DNA of 64,000 nucleotides from Geomonas limicola (GCF_014193675.1 NZ_BLXZ01000004.1:434001-498000), one strand, 5' to 3'; positions 8,739-17,403 are shown, counted from the stretch's first letter. Notes: generated by a model not told the origin, from the sequence alone. Translations and numbers: made by a program.

Positions 8739-9275
8739 ATGGCAGAAGAAAAGAAAGAGCCCTGGCTCAACTACCTGGCACTCAGCACCATCGTCCTGGC
8801 GGTCTGCGCCACCATGGCGACCTTCAAAGGGGGGGGCTACTCGACCCGTTCTGTCTTGAGCCAGACCCAGGCCTCCGACCAGTGGGCCTTCTTCCAGTCC
8901 AAGAGCATCAAGGGTTACCTGTACGAGATGCAGAAGGACCAGATGGAGATGCAGCTTAAGACCCTGAACGGCAAGCTCTCTCCGGAGCTCGCGGCCGAGT
9001 ACCAGAAGAAGATCGACGGCTACGGCTCGAAGATCGCCAAATACGAGTCCGAGAAGACCAAGATCCAGACGGACGCCAAGAAACTCGAGGAGGTGCGCGA
9101 CGATGCGCAGCGCCACGGCAAAGCCTTCGGGGTTGCCGTGATCTTCCTGCAGATCGCGATCCTGTTCTCCTCGATTGCGGCCCTTTTAAAAAAGAAGTAC
9201 ATCTGGGTCCTCGGGGTGATCGTGGGCGCCTACGGCATCCTGCAGTTCGCGAACGGGTTCTTCCTGTTCATGTAG
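8739..9275 (+). CDS. DUF4337-type membrane protein
   Basis: A protein of 178 residues from ATG 8739, preceded by GGAGGG. A first membrane helix lies near residues 11-28. Next comes a charged, coiled-coil central region with SDQWAFFQSKSIKGYLYEMQ, the pattern I associate with DUF4337. Two close hydrophobic helices follow at about 127-145 and 151-172. Function is unknown. The coiled coil probably faces the periplasm between the membrane anchors. It lies 22 bp after bamD and ahead of a strong terminator, so it is likely the last gene of a two-gene unit. Confidence 0.75.
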   Translation: MAEEKKEPWLNYLALSTIVLAVCATMATFKGGGYSTRSVLSQTQASDQWAFFQSKSIKGYLYEMQKDQMEMQLKTLNGKLSPELAAEYQKKIDGYGSKIAKYESEKTKIQTDAKKLEEVRDDAQRHGKAFGVAVIFLQIAILFSSIAALLKKKYIWVLGVIVGAYGILQFANGFFLFM

Positions 9276-9350
9276 CGTCTGCGGCTCCGCCAGTTGGGAC
9301 TGGCTCCGCAGGTGCCTGTCCCCCTGGTCCCGACTGCGTGGCCACTCATC

Positions 9351-9393
9351 AAAAGAGCGGGCTCTCCTTTTTAGGGGAGCCCGCTCTTTTTTT
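9351..9393. terminator. Bidirectional terminator between the DUF4337-type gene and sucD
   Basis: AAAAGAGCGGGCTC (9351-9364) pairs with GAGCCCGCTCTTTT (9377-9390). It is flanked by an A-run on one side and a T-run on the other, so it can stop transcription from both converging units. Confidence 0.9.
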
Positions 9394-9414
9394 GTCCGCG
9401 ATGGTTGCAGGTTT

Positions 9415-10308
9415 TCAGCTCGACATGCTTCCGGTGGCTTGGCCCATCAATTCCAGCATGGTTGCGCCCATCTTGGTCGGGCTCGGCGAGACCGCCACGC
9501 CACACTCGCTGAGTACCCGAATCTTGTCCGCGGCGCGCCCCTTGCCGCCGGTGATGATAGCGCCGGCGTGCCCCATGCGCTTGCCGGGAGGTGCGGTCAC
9601 CCCCGCGATGAAGGCGGCCACCGGCTTTGTCATATTGGCCTTGATCCAGTAAGCGGCTTCTTCCTCAGCGCTGCCGCCGATCTCGCCGATCATGAAGACC
9701 CCGTCGGTGTCGGGATCCTCGTTGAAGAGCTTCAGGACATCGATGAAGTTGGTGCCGATGATCGGGTCGCCGCCGATCCCTACGCCGCTCGATTGCCCGA
9801 GGCCCGCGTCGGTGAGCTGCTTTACCGCCTCGTAGGTGAGTGTGCCGGAGCGCGAGACCACGCCGATCCGACCTGGTTTGTGAATGTAGCCGGGCATGAT
9901 ACCCACCTTGCACTGGCCGGGGGTGATCACCCCGGGACAGTTGGGGCCGACCAGGCGCATCCTGGACTGAGCGAGGAGCGCCTTCACCGGCACCATGTCG
10001 CGCACCGGGATCCCCTCGGTGATACAGACCGCGAGCTGGAGTCCGGCGTCGGCAGCTTCCAGGATGGCGTCGGCCGCACCCGGCGGCGGGACGAAGATCA
10101 TCGAGACGGTGGCGCAGGTATAACGCACCGCCTCCTCCACCGTGTTGAAGACCGGGATCCCCTCGATGTGGATTCCGCCTTTGCCGGGGGTTACTCCGGC
10201 GACGACCTGGGTGCCGTACTCCCGGCACTGGCGGGTATGGAAGAGCCCACTCCTGCCGGTGATCCCCTGTACCACGACCCGCGACTGGTTGTTGATCAGT
10301 ATGGACAT
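9415..10308 (-). CDS. sucD: Succinyl-CoA synthetase (ADP-forming) subunit alpha
   Basis: A 297-residue alpha subunit. The N-terminal CoA-binding Rossmann region contains [25 protein letters not shown] and the phosphohistidine loop [11 protein letters not shown], with H247, are intact. It catalyses succinyl-CoA + ADP + Pi to succinate + ATP in the TCA cycle together with SucC. It lies 93 bp downstream of sucC on the same strand and ends 22 bp before a bidirectional terminator, so sucCD is a two-gene operon. Many Geobacter use a succinyl:acetate CoA-transferase for this step, so a true SucCD pair is worth noting for physiology. Confidence 0.96.
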   Translation of the reverse strand: MSILINNQSRVVVQGITGRSGLFHTRQCREYGTQVVAGVTPGKGGIHIEGIPVFNTVEEAVRYTCATVSMIFVPPPGAADAILEAADAGLQLAVCITEGIPVRDMVPVKALLAQSRMRLVGPNCPGVITPGQCKVGIMPGYIHKPGRIGVVSRSGTLTYEAVKQLTDAGLGQSSGVGIGGDPIIGTNFIDVLKLFNEDPDTDGVFMIGEIGGSAEEEAAYWIKANMTKPVAAFIAGVTAPPGKRMGHAGAIITGGKGRAADKIRVLSECGVAVSPSPTKMGATMLELMGQATGSMSS

Positions 10309-10401
10309 GACGATCCCCCAAACGTCCGATCTAAGTTCTCTGTTCTAAGTATAGGTGCGAGCTGGTGACGGTGGCCTCGCCTCCGTCTTGCCGTAGCGTC
10401 G

Positions 10402-11562
10402 CTACTCCCTCAGCATGGCAACGATCTTCGCCGCGCCGTCGCCCAGGTTGTCCGCGCTCTGCACGTTGAGGCCGGACTCGGCCAGAAGCCGCTTTCCTTC
10501 CTCTACCTGGCTCCCGTCCATGCGCACCACGATGGGAAGGGTGCAGTTCACCTCGCCCGCCGCCTCGATGATCCCCAGGGCGATCACGTCGCAGCGCATG
10601 ATGCCGCCGAAAATGTTGACGAACACCCCGCGGGCGTCGGCGTCCTCCAGGATGATCTTGAAGGCCTCAGCCACCTTCTCGCGGGTAGCCCCGCCCCCCA
10701 CGTCCAGGAAGTTCGCAGGCTGGCCGCCGTACTCGGCGAGGACATCGAGGGTTGCCATGGCGAGCCCGGCGCCGTTCACCATGCAGCCGATGTTGCCGGA
10801 AAGCTTGATGTAGGAGAGGTCGTACTTGCCCGCGTTGATCTCCAGGGTGTCCAACTGCGAGTAGTCCATCATGTCCGGGTACTCGTGGTGCCGGAAGATG
10901 GCGTTGTCGTCGAAGCTGATCTTGGCGTCCATGGCCAAAAGCCAGCCGGCCCGGGTCACCACCAGCGGGTTGATCTCGACCAGTACGCAGTCCTTCTCCT
11001 GGCAGACCCGGTAGAGGTTCAACATGAGGGTCACGCAGTCCTCGCAGATGCTCCCGGTGAGCCCCAGGCTGATGGCAAGTTTTCGCGCCTGGTAGGGGCG
11101 CAGCCCCATCGCCGGGTCGATGGTGAACATGAGGATCTTCTCGGGGCTGCGCTTGGCCACCTCCTCGATGTCTACGCCCCCCTCGGCGCTGGCGATCAGG
11201 CAGTAGCGTGAAGAGTTACGATCCAGGGTGATGGAGAGGTAGAATTCGCGCGCCACCTCGACCGCCTCCTCGACCAGGATGCGCCGCACCTTGAGCCCCT
11301 CCGGGCCGGTCTGCGGCGTCACCAGCCGCTTGCCGAAGAGCTCCTTGCCGAGATCCTGGGCCTGTTCCGGATGGTGCACCACCTTGACTCCGCCGGCCTT
11401 GCCGCGGCCGCCTGCGTAGATCTGGGCTTTGACCACGCAGTGCCCCCCGAGTTCCTTGGCGGCACGCTCCACCTGGTCGGAGGTAAGGGCCACCCGGCCG
11501 CGCGGCACCGGGATGCCGTACCCTGCGAGAATCTCCTTGGCCTGGTACTCGTGTATATTCAT
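10402..11562 (-). CDS. sucC: Succinyl-CoA synthetase (ADP-forming) subunit beta
   Basis: A 386-residue beta subunit with an ATP-grasp fold: MNIHEYQAKEILAGYGIPVP at the start, KAQIYAGGRGKAGGVK, EINPLVV for metal binding and GGIMRCDVIA in the CoA-ligase part. The ATG at 11562 is chosen because it gives the conserved MNIHEYQAKE terminus and has CAGGAGCG upstream; an in-frame extension reaches 11622. It forms the nucleotide-binding half of the enzyme with SucD. Confidence 0.96.
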   Translation of the reverse strand: MNIHEYQAKEILAGYGIPVPRGRVALTSDQVERAAKELGGHCVVKAQIYAGGRGKAGGVKVVHHPEQAQDLGKELFGKRLVTPQTGPEGLKVRRILVEEAVEVAREFYLSITLDRNSSRYCLIASAEGGVDIEEVAKRSPEKILMFTIDPAMGLRPYQARKLAISLGLTGSICEDCVTLMLNLYRVCQEKDCVLVEINPLVVTRAGWLLAMDAKISFDDNAIFRHHEYPDMMDYSQLDTLEINAGKYDLSYIKLSGNIGCMVNGAGLAMATLDVLAEYGGQPANFLDVGGGATREKVAEAFKIILEDADARGVFVNIFGGIMRCDVIALGIIEAAGEVNCTLPIVVRMDGSQVEEGKRLLAESGLNVQSADNLGDGAAKIVAMLRE

Positions 11563-11811
11563 GGGTTCGCTCCTGGATCTGAATGCCCTGGTCACTGTCG
11601 GTTTATTAGAAAGCGGCAACACGCAATGTTTATCACGGAAGCCCCAAAAGGCAAGCAGCCAGGCGCTGCGCCTCGATTTCCAGAACGTATGAGGGGGAAG
11701 GTCCCCCCGCCGTCGCGGAGAGTTTTGCGTTGCTTCGTCGGGTCCGGCGAGTGTATAGTCCTCATGAAACGCTTGGCTTGCCCGGGCGTCAGTACATCAG
11801 CAGGAGTTTTC

Positions 11812-12942
11812 ATGTCCCAACAGCAGTTTTTCGCCACCACGGCCAAAGGGGTGGAAGAGGTCCTGGCCGCCGAACTGAGTGCTGCCGGAATTCCCGGCGT
11901 CGTCCAGGAAAATGGCGGCGTCCGTTTCGCCGGCGGCCTCGAGGCGGCCTATCGCGCCAATCTCTGGTCCCGCACCGCGAGCCGTGTCCTGATGCCGCTC
12001 GCCGAGTTTCCCTGCGAGAGCCCGGACGAACTCTACCAGGGGGTGCGCGCCATCGGCTGGACCGAGTTTCTCACCCCGGCTCACACCCTCGCGGTGGACT
12101 GCAACCTGCGCGATTCTGCGCTCACCCACTCGGGTTTCGTCGCGTTGAAGACCAAGGATGCCGTGGTGGACGAACTGCGCGACCGGCTGGGGAGCCGCCC
12201 CAGCGTCGACACCAAGGACCCGGACCTGCGCATCAACGTGCGCCTTTTCAAAAATCGCTGCACCGTGAGCCTGGACCTCTCGGGGATGCCGCTGGACCGG
12301 CGCGGCTACCGCCTGGAGCGCCACGAGGCCCCCTTGAAGGAGAATCTGGCGGCGGCGCTCATCGAGCTCTCCGGCTGGGACTGCAGCACGGCGTTCGTCG
12401 ATCCCATGTGCGGCACCGGCACCATAGTCATCGAAGCGGCGCTCAAGGCGCTGCGCATTCCCCCCGGCCTGCTGCGCAGAGGCTTCGGTTTCCAGCGCTG
12501 GCCGGGATTCGACAAAAAACTCTGGCAGCGCCTGGTGGACGAAGCGCGCCAGGGGGTGCTGAGCACGCTGCCGGCGCCGGTTCTGGGCTCGGATATCTCA
12601 CACTCCGCGGTCGCCATGGCTCATGAAAATGCCCGGCGCGCCGGTGTCGGTGAGCTCATCACCCTGGGACGCGGGGAACTTGCCGAACTCGCGCCACCTC
12701 CGGGACCGGGTGTTCTCGTCTTCAATCCCCCCTACGGCAAGCGCCTTGGTGAGGAGGAGGCCCTGAAACCGCTCTACAAGCAGATCGGCGACACCCTCAA
12801 GCAGCGTTGCAAGGGGTATAACGCCTACCTCTTCACCGGGAACCTCGAGCTCGCCAAGTCGGTGGGGCTCAAGGCGTCGCGGCGCATCGTGCTCTTCAAC
12901 GGGCCCATCGAGTGCCGCCTGTTAAAGTATGAGATGTACTAG
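11812..12942 (+). CDS. THUMP-domain class I methyltransferase, RlmL-like
   Basis: A protein of 376 residues from ATG 11812 with AGGAG seven bases upstream; longer in-frame starts exist but precede the ribosome site. An N-terminal THUMP domain (about 1-160) is followed by a SAM-binding methyltransferase (DPMCGTGTIVIEAAL, SDISHSAVAMAHENA) with catalytic NPPYGKR near the C-terminus. This matches the N-terminal (RlmL, m2G2445 of 23S rRNA) half of E. coli RlmKL and the stand-alone YpsC type. The RlmK half is absent here. Divergent from sucC across a 249-bp spacer with a TATAGT-type -10 near 11753. Confidence 0.85.
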   Translation: MSQQQFFATTAKGVEEVLAAELSAAGIPGVVQENGGVRFAGGLEAAYRANLWSRTASRVLMPLAEFPCESPDELYQGVRAIGWTEFLTPAHTLAVDCNLRDSALTHSGFVALKTKDAVVDELRDRLGSRPSVDTKDPDLRINVRLFKNRCTVSLDLSGMPLDRRGYRLERHEAPLKENLAAALIELSGWDCSTAFVDPMCGTGTIVIEAALKALRIPPGLLRRGFGFQRWPGFDKKLWQRLVDEARQGVLSTLPAPVLGSDISHSAVAMAHENARRAGVGELITLGRGELAELAPPPGPGVLVFNPPYGKRLGEEEALKPLYKQIGDTLKQRCKGYNAYLFTGNLELAKSVGLKASRRIVLFNGPIECRLLKYEMY

Positions 12943-12962
12943 CCCTCCGGTGTCATTAAACC

Positions 12963-12991
12963 TTGACACTAGGTATCTTTTTACCTATAGT
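12963..12991 (+). promoter_or_regulatory. Near-consensus promoter of tRNA-Met
   Basis: TTGACA (12963-12968), a 17-bp spacer and TATAGT (12986-12991) lie 15 bp upstream of the tRNA 5' end. Confidence 0.75.
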
Positions 12992-13006
12992 TAAATTTCG
13001 CTTTTC

Positions 13007-13083
13007 GGGCCTATAGCTCAGTTGGTTAGAGCTACCGGCTCATAACCGGTCGGTCCCAGGTTCGAGTCCTGGTGGGCCCACCA
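13007..13083 (+). tRNA. tRNA-Met (anticodon CAU), CCA encoded
   Basis: A 77-nt cloverleaf: acceptor GGGCCTA pairs with TGGGCCC; D arm AGCTCAGTTGGTTAGAGCT; anticodon stem ACCGG/CCGGT around CTCATAA; T arm CCCAGG-TTCGAGT-CCTGG; then A and CCA. The CAU anticodon suits elongator Met. The 5' G1 pairs normally, which argues against initiator tRNA. The lysidine-modified Ile2 type cannot be excluded by eye. Confidence 0.9.
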
Positions 13084-13160
13084 CCCTTAACAATTAGGAT
13101 GATGTGGGGATGCCCTTAAAGCACCTGGTCAGACGAAAAAATACACGAAAGTGGAGAGAA

Positions 13161-13197
13161 AGAGTGCACACCGATGAGGTTGCACTCTTTTTCTTTT
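13161..13197 (+). terminator. Intrinsic terminator after tRNA-Met
   Basis: AGAGTGCA (13161-13168) pairs with TGCACTCT (13181-13188), followed by TTTTCTTTT. The T-run ends only eight bases before the ATG of the Nif3 gene. Confidence 0.8.
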
Positions 13198-13204
13198 GTG
13201 CGCG

Positions 13205-14323
13205 ATGATTACTCCAAAACTTTCCGATATAGTTGGAATCACTAACAAAATAGCTCCGGCGCAGTTTGCAGAATCCTGGGATAACGTCGGGCTGCAGCTC
13301 GGCGACCCTGCCCAGGCGATCTCCCGGATCATGGTGGCACTCGACCCGGGTGCCCCTGCCATCGAGGCCGCCATCGCTGACCGCTGCGATCTTCTGGTGA
13401 CCCACCATCCCTTCTTCTTCACCCCGCTGAAAAAGATCACCAGTGCCGACGAGACCGGCCGGCTCACGCTGCGCGCCGCGAAGAGCGATCTGGCCATCAT
13501 CTCGCTGCACACCAACTACGATATCGCCTCCGGCGGAGTGAACGACCTGCTCGCCAGCCGTCTGGGGCTCACTGATCCCCAGCCGCTCAAGATCACCGGT
13601 GCGGTGGAGTACCTGAAGCTCGTGGCGTTCGTTCCCACGGGGCATGAGGATGCGCTCCTCAAGGCGCTCTCTCCCTTCATGGTGAACCTGGGGAACTACC
13701 GGGATTGCTCCTTCCAGGCCGAGGGGGTAGGCCGCTTCACCCCGCTCGAGGGGGCGAACCCGTTCGTCGGTGCGGTCGGGCGTCCGGAACGTCAGGAGGA
13801 GAGTCGGCTCGAGGTGCTCATCTTGAAGCAGAGGCTCTCCGCTGCGGTGCAGGCGCTCAAGGGTGCTCACCCCTACGAGGAGCCCGCCTTCGATCTCTAC
13901 CCGGTGCTGAACCAGGGGGAGCTGCGTGGGCTGGGGCGGATCGGGGGGCTTGCCGAGCCGGTAACCGCCGGCGCCTTTGCGCAGCAGGTGAAGATGTCCC
14001 TTGCGGCTAACGGCGTGCGCCTGGTGGGGGACCCCGAGCGGACCGTCAGGAAAATCGCCCTGTGCGGCGGTTCCGGGGCCTCGCTGCTGCACGAGGCGGC
14101 GCGCAAGGGGGCGGATGTCCTGGTGACGGGGGATGTGAAGTATCACGAGGCGCGCGAGGCCGAGGCCCTGGGGATCGCCCTGGTCGACGCCGGGCATTTC
14201 GCCACCGAGTTGCCCATGGTTCAGGGACTCGCTGCAGCACTGGTTACGGCGCTCGAGGCACGGAAGTATCAGACAGAAGTAGTGGCGTATCAGGGAGAGC
14301 GGGAGCCCTTCAGTTTCTTTTAG
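13205..14323 (+). CDS. Nif3-like dinuclear metal center protein (YqfO type)
   Basis: A Nif3 family protein of 372 residues, the long form with an inserted PII-like middle domain (about 133-235, LKLVAFVPTGHEDALLKAL). Metal-binding motifs are present: FAESWDNVGLQLGDP, LLVTHHPFFF and, near the C-terminus, VTGDVKYHEA and DAGHFATELP. These proteins bind two metal ions. They have been annotated as GTP cyclohydrolase I type 2 or as NIF3/YbgI hydrolase-like, with the true substrate unsettled. ATG 13205 fits the family N-terminus. It has no Shine-Dalgarno and sits right behind a terminator T-run, so expression must rely on read-through or a start site inside the hairpin. The next gene starts 48 bp later and is probably cotranscribed. 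Confidence 0.85.
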   Translation: MITPKLSDIVGITNKIAPAQFAESWDNVGLQLGDPAQAISRIMVALDPGAPAIEAAIADRCDLLVTHHPFFFTPLKKITSADETGRLTLRAAKSDLAIISLHTNYDIASGGVNDLLASRLGLTDPQPLKITGAVEYLKLVAFVPTGHEDALLKALSPFMVNLGNYRDCSFQAEGVGRFTPLEGANPFVGAVGRPERQEESRLEVLILKQRLSAAVQALKGAHPYEEPAFDLYPVLNQGELRGLGRIGGLAEPVTAGAFAQQVKMSLAANGVRLVGDPERTVRKIALCGGSGASLLHEAARKGADVLVTGDVKYHEAREAEALGIALVDAGHFATELPMVQGLAAALVTALEARKYQTEVVAYQGEREPFSFF

Positions 14324-14371
14324 GGTTCCCGTTCCTTAAGACATAACAACAAGGTGTTGGGGAGGCGGATT

Positions 14372-15088
14372 TTGCGGAACAACTTGATAGCGCTGTATGA
14401 ATTGCAGGAAATTGACCTGCGTATTGACGGACTGGATGGCGAGAAGGCCCAGCTGCTGGCTGAGGCTGCTGCCCTGGAGGCGAAGCTGACCGAGGCGCGC
14501 GAGAGGATCGCGGCGCGTCGTGAAGAGTTGGCAACCCTGGAGGCCGACAAAGAGGCCCTCGAGGCGAGCCTTGCCGGCGAGCAGGAAAACATCGTCCGCT
14601 CCGAGTCGCATCAGAAGGAAATCAAGACTCAGAAAGAGTACCAGGCCGTCTCCAAAGAGATCGCCACGGCAAAAAAACAGATCACCGAACTGGAGGAGCA
14701 GATCCTGCAGAAGGTGAACGCGATCGAGGAAGTAAACGCCGACATCGTCAAGAAAGAGTCCGACCTGGGCGAGCTGGAAGGTAACGTGGCGACCCAGCAG
14801 GGCGAGGTGCAGCAGCGCGTCGAGGCGCTCGACTCGGGAATCGCCGCCGACGCCACCAAGCGCGATGCGACGGTGAAGGGGCTGCCGGCTTCCATCATGA
14901 AGCGCTACACCCGGCTGCGCGACCAGCGTCGCGGTGTGGCCGTGGTCGAGGCTCGCGAGGGGAACTGCCTGGGGTGCAACATGCACCTGCCGCCGCAGCT
15001 CTACAACATGCTGTTCAGGGCCGACGACGTGATCACCTGCCCGCACTGCCAGCGCATCCTGGTCATGCGACCGGCAAACGAGCAGTAA
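14372..15088 (+). CDS. Coiled-coil protein with C4 zinc ribbon (CT398/DUF164 type)
   Basis: A protein of 238 residues. I choose TTG at 14372 as start because GGGGAGG lies six bases upstream and the product begins MRNNLIALYELQEIDLRID, the family N-terminus. Residues 5-170 are an uninterrupted coiled coil rich in Glu, Lys and Ala. The C-terminus carries a zinc ribbon, CLGCNMHLPP...CPHCQR (two CxxC pairs). The family is conserved in bacteria next to nif3 homologs, as here; the Chlamydia member CT398 binds RpoN and secretion components. Role here is unproven. It forms an apparent two-gene unit with the Nif3 gene. Confidence 0.85.
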   Translation: MRNNLIALYELQEIDLRIDGLDGEKAQLLAEAAALEAKLTEARERIAARREELATLEADKEALEASLAGEQENIVRSESHQKEIKTQKEYQAVSKEIATAKKQITELEEQILQKVNAIEEVNADIVKKESDLGELEGNVATQQGEVQQRVEALDSGIAADATKRDATVKGLPASIMKRYTRLRDQRRGVAVVEAREGNCLGCNMHLPPQLYNMLFRADDVITCPHCQRILVMRPANEQ

Positions 15089-15095
15089 TAACGAC

Positions 15096-15210
15096 CGTTC
15101 TGCGTTCTATGTCCTACGTTCCAGGTTAAACCCGGAGAGACGCTCGCTGCCAAAGGCACGGGGAGTGGTTCAGGTCTATAACCGAGAACTTGGAACGTAG
15201 CACCTGGAAC
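15096..15210. repeat. Intergenic inverted-repeat element, copy A
   Basis: The left end GTTCTGCGTTCTATGTCC continues to TACGTTCCAGGTT (to 15128). The right part, ACTTGGAACGTAGCACC at about 15188, is its near-complement. A related motif lies at 28429-28497. The element sits between the zinc-ribbon gene and rnpB and shows no ORF. Confidence 0.5.
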
Positions 15211-15231
15211 CGAAGTCAGCTTTTTCAGTTT

Positions 15232-15628
15232 GGCCGAAGCAGACCAGATGGCCGCTGCCTGCCTGGGTTTAGGCACAGGTGGGGGGAGGAAAGTCCGGGC
15301 TCCACAGGGCATGGTGCTGGATAACGTCCAGCGGGGGCAACCCCAGGGATAGTGCCACAGAGAGAAGTCCGCCCGCCAAAGCTTCGGCGAGGGCGGGTAA
15401 GGGTGAAAGGGTGAGGTAAGAGCTCACCGGGTTCGGCGGTGACGTCGGATGCCAGGTAAACCCCACCAGGAGCAAGACCAAATAGGGAAGCGTCAAGGAC
15501 GGCCCGTCCGTGCTTCCGGGTTGGTTGCTTGAGGGTGCCGGCAACGGTACTCCTAGATGAATGACCATCGCCCGCCTCCGGGTAACCGGTTGCGGGAACA
15601 GAACCCGGCTTACGGGCTGCTTCGGCCA
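15232..15628 (+). ncRNA. rnpB: RNase P RNA
   Basis: The 5' end GGCCGAAGCAG (15232-15242) pairs with the 3' end CTGCTTCGGCC (15617-15627). Between them are the conserved type A landmarks: GGGGGGAGGAAAGTCCGGGC (P4/J3 region), CACAGAGAGAAG, GGTAAACCCC, and AGATGAATGACCATCG followed by ACAGAACCCGGCTTAC near the 3' end. It is the catalytic RNA that matures tRNA 5' ends. Length of about 397 nt and all conserved blocks make this secure. TTTTT follows at 15630-15634. Confidence 0.96.
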
Positions 15629-15712
15629 ATTTTTCAGCTGCAGAAGCGGTGCAGCCGCGGCTCGGTTCGCTGGTGACAGCGCTGCGGGCCCGGACGCCGC
15701 AGTAACCACGCG

Positions 15713-15755
15713 CCATAGAGGCGAGGTATCAGCCGCCTGTATGGCCTTTTTCTTT
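15713..15755 (+). terminator. Terminator downstream of rnpB
   Basis: CCATA-g-AGGCG (15713-15723) pairs with CGCCT-g-TATGG (15734-15744), followed by CCTTTTTCTTT. It lies just before the start of the CxxxCC protein gene. Confidence 0.65.
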
Positions 15756-15776
15756 CCGATCGGAAGTGGGACAGGT

Positions 15777-16286
15777 ATGAAGGAACTCGGCGCGCACTGG
15801 CAGGACGGGGTGCGCGAGGTAGAAAGGGTGCTCGAGGGATTCCCCGAGGAGCGGCTGCCGCGCCTGCGCGAGCTCGCCGATCAGCTCAAGGCGCTCAAAT
15901 CCAAACTGCAGGAGCTGGTCTCCGCCGTCGAGGCGGGGAGCCACTGCGCGGCCTGCGGCGGAGCCTGCTGCGTGGCCGGCAAGTTCCACGTGAGCCGGGT
16001 CGATCTGCTGGTGTACCTCTTGGACCGGTTGTCACTCTTCGAACCGCTCTTCGGCAACGGGCTCTGTCCCTACCTCGCCCCCGACGGCTGCCTGATGCCG
16101 GCCGCCTACCGCCCCTTCAACTGCATCACCTTCAACTGTGAACTGATCGAGGACCGGCTCGCCGAAGCTGACCGCACCGCCTTCTACCAGGGCGAGCGGG
16201 AGCTTACGCGCTGTTACGCCGAGATCCGCTCCCTATTCCCCGGGCGCTCCATGCACGGCGCGGTCCTCGCCGACTGCCCGGCATGA
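15777..16286 (+). CDS. YkgJ-type zinc/iron-chelating domain protein
   Basis: A protein of 169 residues from ATG 15777 (MKELGAHWQ); the frame is open further upstream but that part overlaps rnpB and its terminator. After a helical N-terminal segment comes the cysteine cluster CAACGGACC (CxxCxxxCC) and then PYLAPDGCLMPAAYRPFNC with ITFNC, the signature of the YkgJ/UPF0153 CxxC metal-binding family. The function in the cell is unknown; binding of Zn or Fe is a family prediction. It is followed 38 bp later by a small hypothetical gene and may be cotranscribed with it. Confidence 0.75.
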   Translation: MKELGAHWQDGVREVERVLEGFPEERLPRLRELADQLKALKSKLQELVSAVEAGSHCAACGGACCVAGKFHVSRVDLLVYLLDRLSLFEPLFGNGLCPYLAPDGCLMPAAYRPFNCITFNCELIEDRLAEADRTAFYQGERELTRCYAEIRSLFPGRSMHGAVLADCPA

Positions 16287-16324
16287 CGCCATTGCTGGGC
16301 TTAGACAACCGGAGGCAGTAAACC

Positions 16325-16645
16325 ATGGCAACGATTCACGACCTCGTGCTCGCGCACATCGACAACAAACCGGCCTTCTACGCCCGGATCGAGGAGATCA
16401 CCCCCGACGTGAAGCCGGGGTGGTGGAAGGTGAGGCTCCTGGTGCTCACCGTTCCCCTGCAGGTCTACACCTGGATCCTGGACGAGAGCCAGGTGAACGG
16501 CGCCCCCTTCACCATGGGGGAGACCCCGATCATGCTGGAGAAGGTGGTGCCGCCCGAACCGCCCCAGAAACCGCTCACCCCGGTACACAAGGGGGGCGGC
16601 AAGAAAGACAACGTGGTTTCCCTCTTCGACCGCAAAAAGTCCTAA
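16325..16645 (+). CDS. Small conserved-looking hypothetical protein
   Basis: A protein of 106 residues starting at ATG 16325 behind CCGGAGGCAG. I recognise no family. It is soluble, with a Trp-rich core (KPGWWKVRLLVLTVPLQ and VYTWILDES). A proline-rich stretch (PPEPPQKPLTP) follows, then a basic tail (GGGKKDNVVSLFDRKKS). The codon use matches the neighbours and the ribosome site is good, so it is likely real. It lies between the YkgJ-type gene and the dcw promoter region. Confidence 0.6.
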   Translation: MATIHDLVLAHIDNKPAFYARIEEITPDVKPGWWKVRLLVLTVPLQVYTWILDESQVNGAPFTMGETPIMLEKVVPPEPPQKPLTPVHKGGGKKDNVVSLFDRKKS

Positions 16646-16836
16646 GTATTTCCCGCAGATCCCCTCGGCGGAGGCGCCCGCCTCCGCCTGGTTACCACCC
16701 GATGTGTTCTTTTTAACCCTCCGGAATAATTGCCCTATTTTCCCACTTGTTTCCACCTCTCGCTCCACCCTCGTCTCCCCTTGGTTAACTCCGCGGAAAA
16801 TCTCCGAAAAATTCCTTTTCGTCGGGCACATTTGCC

Positions 16837-16865
16837 TTGACAACCTAGTGGCCCTCCCGTATAGT
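16837..16865 (+). promoter_or_regulatory. Main promoter of the dcw cluster (Pmra-like)
   Basis: TTGACA (16837-16842), a 17-bp spacer and TATAGT (16860-16865). Predicted transcription starts near 16872, just where the MraZ repeats begin. Confidence 0.8.
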
Positions 16866-16874
16866 TCGTCGGCA

Positions 16875-16914
16875 AAGTGGTATAAAGTGGTAACAAGTGC
16901 CATGAAGTGGTGGA
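16875..16914 (+). promoter_or_regulatory. MraZ operator: four direct repeats at 10-bp spacing
   Basis: AAGTGG occurs at 16875, 16885 and 16905, with AAGTGC at 16895, exactly one helical turn apart. The last overlaps the mraZ ribosome site GGTGGAG. MraZ rings are known to bind sets of short direct repeats with 10-bp spacing ahead of their own gene, so this is the autoregulatory site. Confidence 0.8.
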
Positions 16915-16920
16915 GCTGAT

Positions 16921-17403
16921 ATGTTCAGGGGGAAATTCGAAACGTCGATCGATGCCAAGGGGCGCACCAGCATACCCGCGAAATTTCGCGAGGTTCTGGT
17001 GGATACCTTTGGTGACGAGCGCTTTTTCCTCACCAAGTCGAGCCCCGTTCGCCTGGGTGACGGCGCGTTCGGCTACGGCCTGGTCATCTACCCCTACCAA
17101 AAATTCCTCGAGCTCGAAGAACAGTTGAAGGACGGCAGCGGCTTGGGCTTGAGCCTCGCCGAGCTTGCCGCGGTGAAGCGCACCGTGCTGGTGCCGGCCG
17201 TCGAGTGCACCGCCGACAAGCTCGGGCGCGTATTGGTCCCCAACGATCTTCGCAAGAACGCGCTTTTGGAGCGCGAGATCATCTTCGTCGGCATGCAGAC
17301 CAAGGTTGATGTCTACAGCCAGGCCGTCTGGGCCAAGGTCTGCGAGCAGGACGAGCAGAACTACCCCATCGATTCCCCGGCTCTTGCGGCGCTGGGGCTC
17401 TAG
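16921..17403 (+). CDS. mraZ: Transcriptional regulator MraZ
   Basis: A 160-residue protein made of two SpoVT/AbrB-like MraZ domains (FETSIDAKGRTSIPAKFRE and VECTADKLGRVLVPNDLR). It begins MFRGKFETSID and is the first gene of the dcw cluster. MraZ forms a ring and binds the repeats in its own promoter, repressing or tuning the cluster. It is directly followed by rsmH, with no spacer. Confidence 0.95.
   Translation: MFRGKFETSIDAKGRTSIPAKFREVLVDTFGDERFFLTKSSPVRLGDGAFGYGLVIYPYQKFLELEEQLKDGSGLGLSLAELAAVKRTVLVPAVECTADKLGRVLVPNDLRKNALLEREIIFVGMQTKVDVYSQAVWAKVCEQDEQNYPIDSPALAALGL

Noticed and set aside
15561..15776. Longer N-terminus of the YkgJ-type protein starting inside rnpB
   Set aside because: It would begin within the RNase P RNA and read through its terminator. 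The downstream ATG at 15777 gives the conserved family start.
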